DNA of 64,000 nt from positions 1 to 64,000 of the forward strand of contig NXFV01000914.1 of NCBI GenBank assembly GCA_002803225.1, written 5' to 3'. Origin of the DNA: Gamarada debralockiae (lineage: Eukaryota; Ascomycota; Leotiomycetes; Helotiales; Hyphodiscaceae). The notes beneath the pieces are model-generated. The model was not told the DNA's origin and made no database searches. It saw only the letters and a program-made list of their open reading frames with translations. The position numbers and the translations under genes are program-made. How positions within the stretch are numbered: position 1 is the first letter of the stretch; each line of letters starts with the position of its first letter. This document shows, piece by piece, positions 59,400-64,000 of the stretch.

Positions 59400-59645
59400 T
59401 CACAGGTTGAAGTTATTGTATTCTTGAGAGCATTTAACCCATAAACTTCGAAGCCTCAACCTCCCACGACCATCCTTCGAGCAGACTGAACAGCCATAAC
59501 GAGACAGGAAGGAGCCTGGACCATCATATGGACACCGTGGAAATATTGGGAAAATGGGATATGCAGAGGAGACTGACAAAGCTGTTGCTATGACGAATGA
59601 CACGATACTGAGACTCGAGAACCAGGCCAAGCGCGAATAGGGCAT
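59400..59645 (-). CDS. Candidate small secreted protein, 81 aa
   Basis: From ATG at 59645 the frame begins with a signal-peptide-like hydrophobic run (residues ~8-29, WFSSLSIVSFVIATALSVSS, with likely cleavage after Ala) followed by a mature part of about 50 residues with four Cys (RCPYDG, YGCSVCSKDG, VKCSQ) and a basic patch. No family recognised. Size, signal and Cys content fit the loose profile of fungal small secreted proteins, and it lies 0.7 kb from a transposon island, a common setting for them. It could be a chance frame; there is no conservation evidence. Confidence 0.35.
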   Translation of the reverse strand: MPYSRLAWFSSLSIVSFVIATALSVSSAYPIFPIFPRCPYDGPGSFLSRYGCSVCSKDGRGRLRLRSLWVKCSQEYNNFNL

Positions 59646-60598
59646 TAGCAATTGCTAATCGAGACCATATCTTCTGCAGGAACAACTTTCCAAAGGTTTT
59701 GAGGAACTGCTACGGGAGTTGAGGGATATAATTTGGTATTTGCGTTGCTACCTTCGTTGAAGTGTGGTACAACACGACCAGCCCTCGATGGATATTAAAC
59801 CCAATTACTATTATCGGCCGATCTACCGAGCGCCTTTTGGGATAAAAAGGCTGCGGAATTTTCCCCATATGATCCCGAAGCACTTTTTCACGAGTTGAAG
59901 AAATCGAACAGTGGAAATCGCTGGTATCCCGGGATTGTAAGCTTACCAGGAAGCCAAAAGAGCCTTCCTCACTCTAGTCTCATATCTTAAACCTGGGCCA
60001 AAATGAGCTTTTGGCCTCATTGGAGATCGAAAACATATAACAACGGGGAGCGCTGCGAGAACTGTATTGGAATTGATAGAGCAGATATTTACTTTACAGT
60101 TTTACATAGTTCTCTAACCAACGCTCACTCGTGACTTGATCTATTGTCGTTCGTGTGAACTGTTTCTCTGTGGGTCAGGCTCCGCTGGATTGTAAGCCTG
60201 CCCTCAGATGCCCATAAAAACCCCTCCGCATTTCTGACCATGCCATCTAAAAACCACAAGTCTCGCGACAGAAGGGTATGAATTGTAAAGAGTGATTGGT
60301 TTTATATTTTTGTGTAACGCCGCCACCAATTTCTATAGCACAGACAACCTCTTGGCTACGGCGACCTCAATAGCAGAACTTGTCAGCCATTTGCAGAGCA
60401 GAATGTCTTTCCTTCAAACTCTGCATGGCAAGCTTGCCACTCCAGTCGACAACGATCACGAACAAATCCTCCTCCGTCCGAACAATCAATCAGTGCGCTA
60501 CCAACCCCAGTGTTGCGCGAACTGCCCACTGACGTCGCAAATTAACACGCGACCACCTTGAGCGTAAACCATAGAGGGATGCTCCCTCTAACCATACA
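59646..60598. other. Intergenic, promoter of the ankyrin gene
   Basis: A plus-strand frame at 60292-60561 lies just upstream of the ankyrin gene but shares no phase or splice connection I can support. Otherwise nothing seen. Confidence 0.4.
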
Positions 60599-63500
60599 AT
60601 GGCACAAGGATCGGGGGAAACACTGGCACGGACGAGGTCGCTGTCGAGCGATCACAATGAGCGATTAGAGCCTCAATTGCTGCGCGCAGCAGAGAACGAC
60701 GACGTGGAATTGTTGCGCCAAATCATCGATGCGGCGAGGGTAAAGGGACAGCTGAACGAGAACTTCCTCCGCATCGCGTTGACGCGAAGCTCGGAGAAGG
60801 GAAAGATTGGTGCTACACAATACCTTTTGTCTCAGGGGGCGCGACCAGATGGAGCGGTGGGGAACAGATTGTCGCCTTTGCTGAGGGCTGTTCAGAGTAA
60901 TAATATTGCCATTGTGCAGTTATTGCTTAGCCATGGTGCCGATCCGGAAACTGCTGATAAGAAGGGGAGGACGGCCCTTATGACGGCTGCGTGGAAGAAT
61001 CACTGGCATGTTCTGAGTCTGCTCATTGGGAAGGGCGCCGACGTGAACGCGAAAGATAATAGAGGCAGGAATGTTTTGCATAACTTGGCTGCTGACAAAC
61101 AATTGGACTGGGGGGACGAGGTCGTCCAGCTGTTGCTGAAGCAAGACATTCACATTGATGGGGAGGATGGACAAGATCACCTGCGGAGGAGTCCATTGCA
61201 CTGGGCCTGCGCAACCGGCAAGTTACGCTTAGCAGAAATGCTACTCACCAGATTTCAAGGTCCTAAAGCAAATGTCAATGCAATCGAGATACGAGACAAA
61301 ACGAGCCTCCACATTGCTTGTGCGCATGACAGGAACGATATCGTGGAGATGTTGCTCAGATACGATGCGGACATTAATGCTAGAAGCGATGGCGGGTGGA
61401 CTCCTCTTCACAACGCGGCTGAGAAGGGATCGGAAAAGATTGTACGTATTCTACTGGAAGCTGGCGCTGAAATCAATGCAAAGCTTCTCAATGGAATGAC
61501 CCCTCTCCACCTGGCTGCCCAAGGCGGTCATTGTGACGTTGTAAAGTGTCTCCTTGAACGCAAGGATATCAAGAGAGCGGCCCGCGATTCTTTTGGCAGC
61601 ACGCCCTTCCTTCGAGCGGCCCAGCATAAAAGAAAAGACATTGTTGACTTGTTGGCTCCTTACAATCATATAAAGGCTCTATCTGAGGACGCACTTGGGG
61701 CTTGTAATGGTTTCAATGCTACTATTGTAGATTTTGGCAATTTCCACAACGAAAACCGCGTACGGAGGAGGACTTTATATGGTAGGTCTTTCATATCGAG
61801 TCTGTTTATTACCCAGGCACTGACACATCTTCTCAGAACTATTATACGCTCGTGATCCTGTCAACCCGCGGAAACCGGCAGTCACCATCTTGCCCAACGA
61901 CAAAGCAACAAACTTCAGGTGGATTCATCTCCCTGCCAATAACATGGCTTGGGTAGAAGCACTCCTCACGAAGTCATTTATCGAAGAAGGCGCCGGTGAT
62001 GTAGAGGGTTTCAAAGCACTTGAACGATCATTCAGCCACCAGCATCGAGGGCAGCAAGTCCACTCTCATTTTATGAGACCTCTTTGTCAAAGTACACCCA
62101 GAGCGACACGTGTTGATGACAGCGAGCTAGAAGATTCGCAAGCGGACCTCGGTCCTCCTATTATTGTAATCAATGGAGGGCCGGAATCAGCTCAACCTGC
62201 TGGCCCAAAAACTCCAGCCAAAAGCTCCACAGCAAAAGAAGACAAAAGCGACCAGTCAAAGTCGTCTCAGAAGGGCGGAGGAGACAGCAGCAAAGGTACG
62301 CAAAAGGAGAAAGGGAAGAAGCCCAACATTAAAGGTAGCAAATCTCCCAAAAGCGGAACAGCAACTCCAACCAAAAACTTGCGACGCCAAACCAGTTATC
62401 CACTGGAGAGCCGACATCCCCGATCCCCAGGGTCACCTGGTCGGAGAGATGCGATGTCAGCGGCGAAAGGAAACATCTTTACGTTTATGCCCTACCTACA
62501 TTTTGAGACGAATAAACGTCGCCAGGAAATGCAGGAAGCAATCAAGCGAGCAGAGAGACTTCATTCTCCTCTCCGTTCCTACCTCACCAAAGCCACCACT
62601 TACGACGAGATGCTCATTCGGGCACATCTTACTGCTTCAACGGTCTCCCTTCATGTGCGCCGCACTCTCGACCAATCTTTCTACCACAATATCGATACCG
62701 AGAGTCGAGATCAGGATCAGGTGGTTTATCGATATCAGATGAAAGGAAAGGGTGAGGATGACCATGCCTTCGACCCAAAGGTCGTCATGGTTGACCAGTT
62801 GTGGATGTGGATACTCGGAAAAGACCTCATCGTCACATCCTTCCCCCAACGTTGGCAGCAGCCTAAGAACGATCCTTTGAATATCCTCGACAACATCATC
62901 GAAGACATCAACTCCAAAACTCGGGACCCCGTCAAATCAGTATACGACCTCGCCATGATCATTACAAACCGCTGCAGCGGGGTGTTTGCCCGCCACCGTA
63001 TGGGTGATGAGGAATATCAATTCCTCGATATGTTCGAATCTAGTATTGGGAGCGTTACAGATAGGGAGGCTGAGCTTTTTAGGGGGTTCAGTTCAGCATC
63101 AGCACAAGCCTCAGCGTGGCTCCAACACCATCGACGACCCAACCGCTTCTCCAGAATCCTAGGCAACACCACCAAAGACGAAGTCTCCTCCCAAAAAGAA
63201 GATCGTTTCAAATTCGAAGATTTCATGCGTGGACCCCTCTTCGTCGACAAACTCCTCGATATCGGCCACGAAACCGATCTCCTCGCTGAAACAAAAGATA
63301 TCCGCGACGAGCTAAACATGATAGCCAAGGTACTCGAAGACCAGCGCCAAGTGCTTCCGGATTTAGAAGCTGCTATATGCGATATTTATAGAGATGAGCA
63401 GAAGTCGCAGTGGGATATTAAGAAACGGTTTAAGGAACAGATGAAGGCCATTGAGATGCATATCAAAGATATTGATCGGATGGATAAACAAGCTGAACGT

Positions 63501-64000
63501 ATCTACTCCTCTATCACGGATATGTTGGATCTGAAGCAGAAACACGCCAATGCGTTCGAAGCTCGCTTTGCGCGTGATCAAGCTGCTGGAACTGCGCGGC
63601 AGAGTCAAACGATTATGGTTTTCACGATTGTCACGATTGTGTTTTTGCCGTTGAGTTTCATTGCGGCTTTTTTCACGATTAATATTACCGAGTTCCCGAG
63701 GACGGCGGATGGGAGTGCTAGTTTGCCGTTGGGATATGTGTCGAAATTTATGTTTGGGATTGGATTTGCGATTTCGATTCCGCTGATTGTTATTGCATTG
63801 CTGTTGGATGATTTTGCGGGGTTGGTGAGGGAAGTTAGGAGGAAGATTTCATTGCGGAAAGTCCAGAGGACAGAAGAAGAAGTGGAGTTCGATGCGGCTT
63901 TTGATGCGCTGAAGATGGAGCAGATGTTGAGTGTGGCGAGGAGTGCAAGGAAGAGTGTTGATGGGGAGTGGATTAGGGGCCGAGTTAGTCGGGAGACTGC
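60599..64000 (+). CDS. Ankyrin-repeat protein with C-terminal CorA-like membrane domain (3' end beyond window)
   Basis: Exon 60599-61781, intron 61782-61836 (55 bp, phase 1), exon 61837 to the window end: 1115 codons so far without a stop. Residues ~25-370 hold about eight to ten ankyrin repeats (for example GWTPLHNAAEKGSEKIVRIL, GMTPLHLAAQGGHCDVVKCL). A Lys/Ser-rich low-complexity linker lies near 510-570. Then comes the fungal CorA-like part: FTFMPYLHFE, DQLWMWILGKD, TSFPQRW, a long helical stalk (~800-985), and two membrane helices near 986-1010 (VFLPLSFIAAFF) and 1032-1054. The classical GMN Mg2+ selectivity motif between the helices is not present; the loop reads TINITEFP. Such ankyrin-CorA fusions are common in filamentous fungi, with transport unproven. 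The gene is truncated only by the window. Confidence 0.85.

Noticed and set aside
62173..62742. 189-codon plus-strand frame
   Set aside because: Out-of-phase shadow of the ankyrin-CorA exon, whose proper frame is open from 61837 to the window end and carries the family motifs.
1..64000. CRISPR array, rRNA or tRNA genes
   Set aside because: No spaced direct repeats of array type and no tRNA-like B-box with a plausible cloverleaf was noticed; reading by eye could miss a divergent tRNA.

Overview
The window is nuclear DNA of a filamentous ascomycete (Pezizomycotina). The evidence is short introns of about 48-70 bp with GTAAGT-like donors and CTGAC/CTAAC branch sites, fungal-specific families (Fung_rhodopsin, SUR7/PalI, 2EXR, PPZ-type phosphatase, GT90/CAP10, CBM1-tailed GH28, ankyrin-CorA proteins), and an AT-rich transposon island whose mutations look like repeat-induced point mutation (RIP). 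I cannot name the species from sequence alone.

Layout. 0.7-14.5 kb: a rhodopsin-like seven-helix membrane protein, a C2H2 zinc-finger factor, a SUR7-family protein, a secreted SGNH/GDSL hydrolase, and two neighbouring 2EXR paralogues, one of them broken. 16.5-18.1 kb: a PPZ-type Ser/Thr phosphatase. 19.1-20.7 kb: a decayed FAD monooxygenase followed by a 91-bp hairpin element. 22.5-26.9 kb: an intron-rich gene for an unrecognised coiled-coil protein of about 1055 aa, most of whose introns share one sequence element. 27.6-36.7 kb: a GT90 glycosyltransferase, a broken O-methyltransferase, a threonine aldolase, an MFS transporter, and fragments of an FAD-linked oxidase and of a membrane protein; the broken enzymes and transporter suggest a decayed metabolic locus. 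37.3-39.3 kb: a GH28 pectin-degrading enzyme with a cellulose-binding tail.

39.9-58.7 kb is an AT-rich, gene-free island bounded by inverted repeats lying at its two composition edges, next to a TA dinucleotide on each side. Two complete but dead Ty3/gypsy LTR retrotransposons sit inside it (LTRs of 282/282 and 337/337 bp, 5-bp target duplications). Removing them leaves about 6.1 kb, so the simplest reading is a terminal-inverted-repeat element with two nested insertions, all RIP-mutated. Both retroelements carry copies of one 24-bp palindrome, in their LTRs and internally.

Right of the island are an ORF running into the terminal repeat, a small candidate secreted protein, and a large ankyrin-repeat/CorA-like membrane protein cut by the window end.

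Most promising observations: the near-repeated introns (introner-like), the inverted-repeat-bounded island, and the palindromes shared by two different retrotransposons. All exon boundaries were inferred by eye from splice signals and reading phase; no database search was possible.
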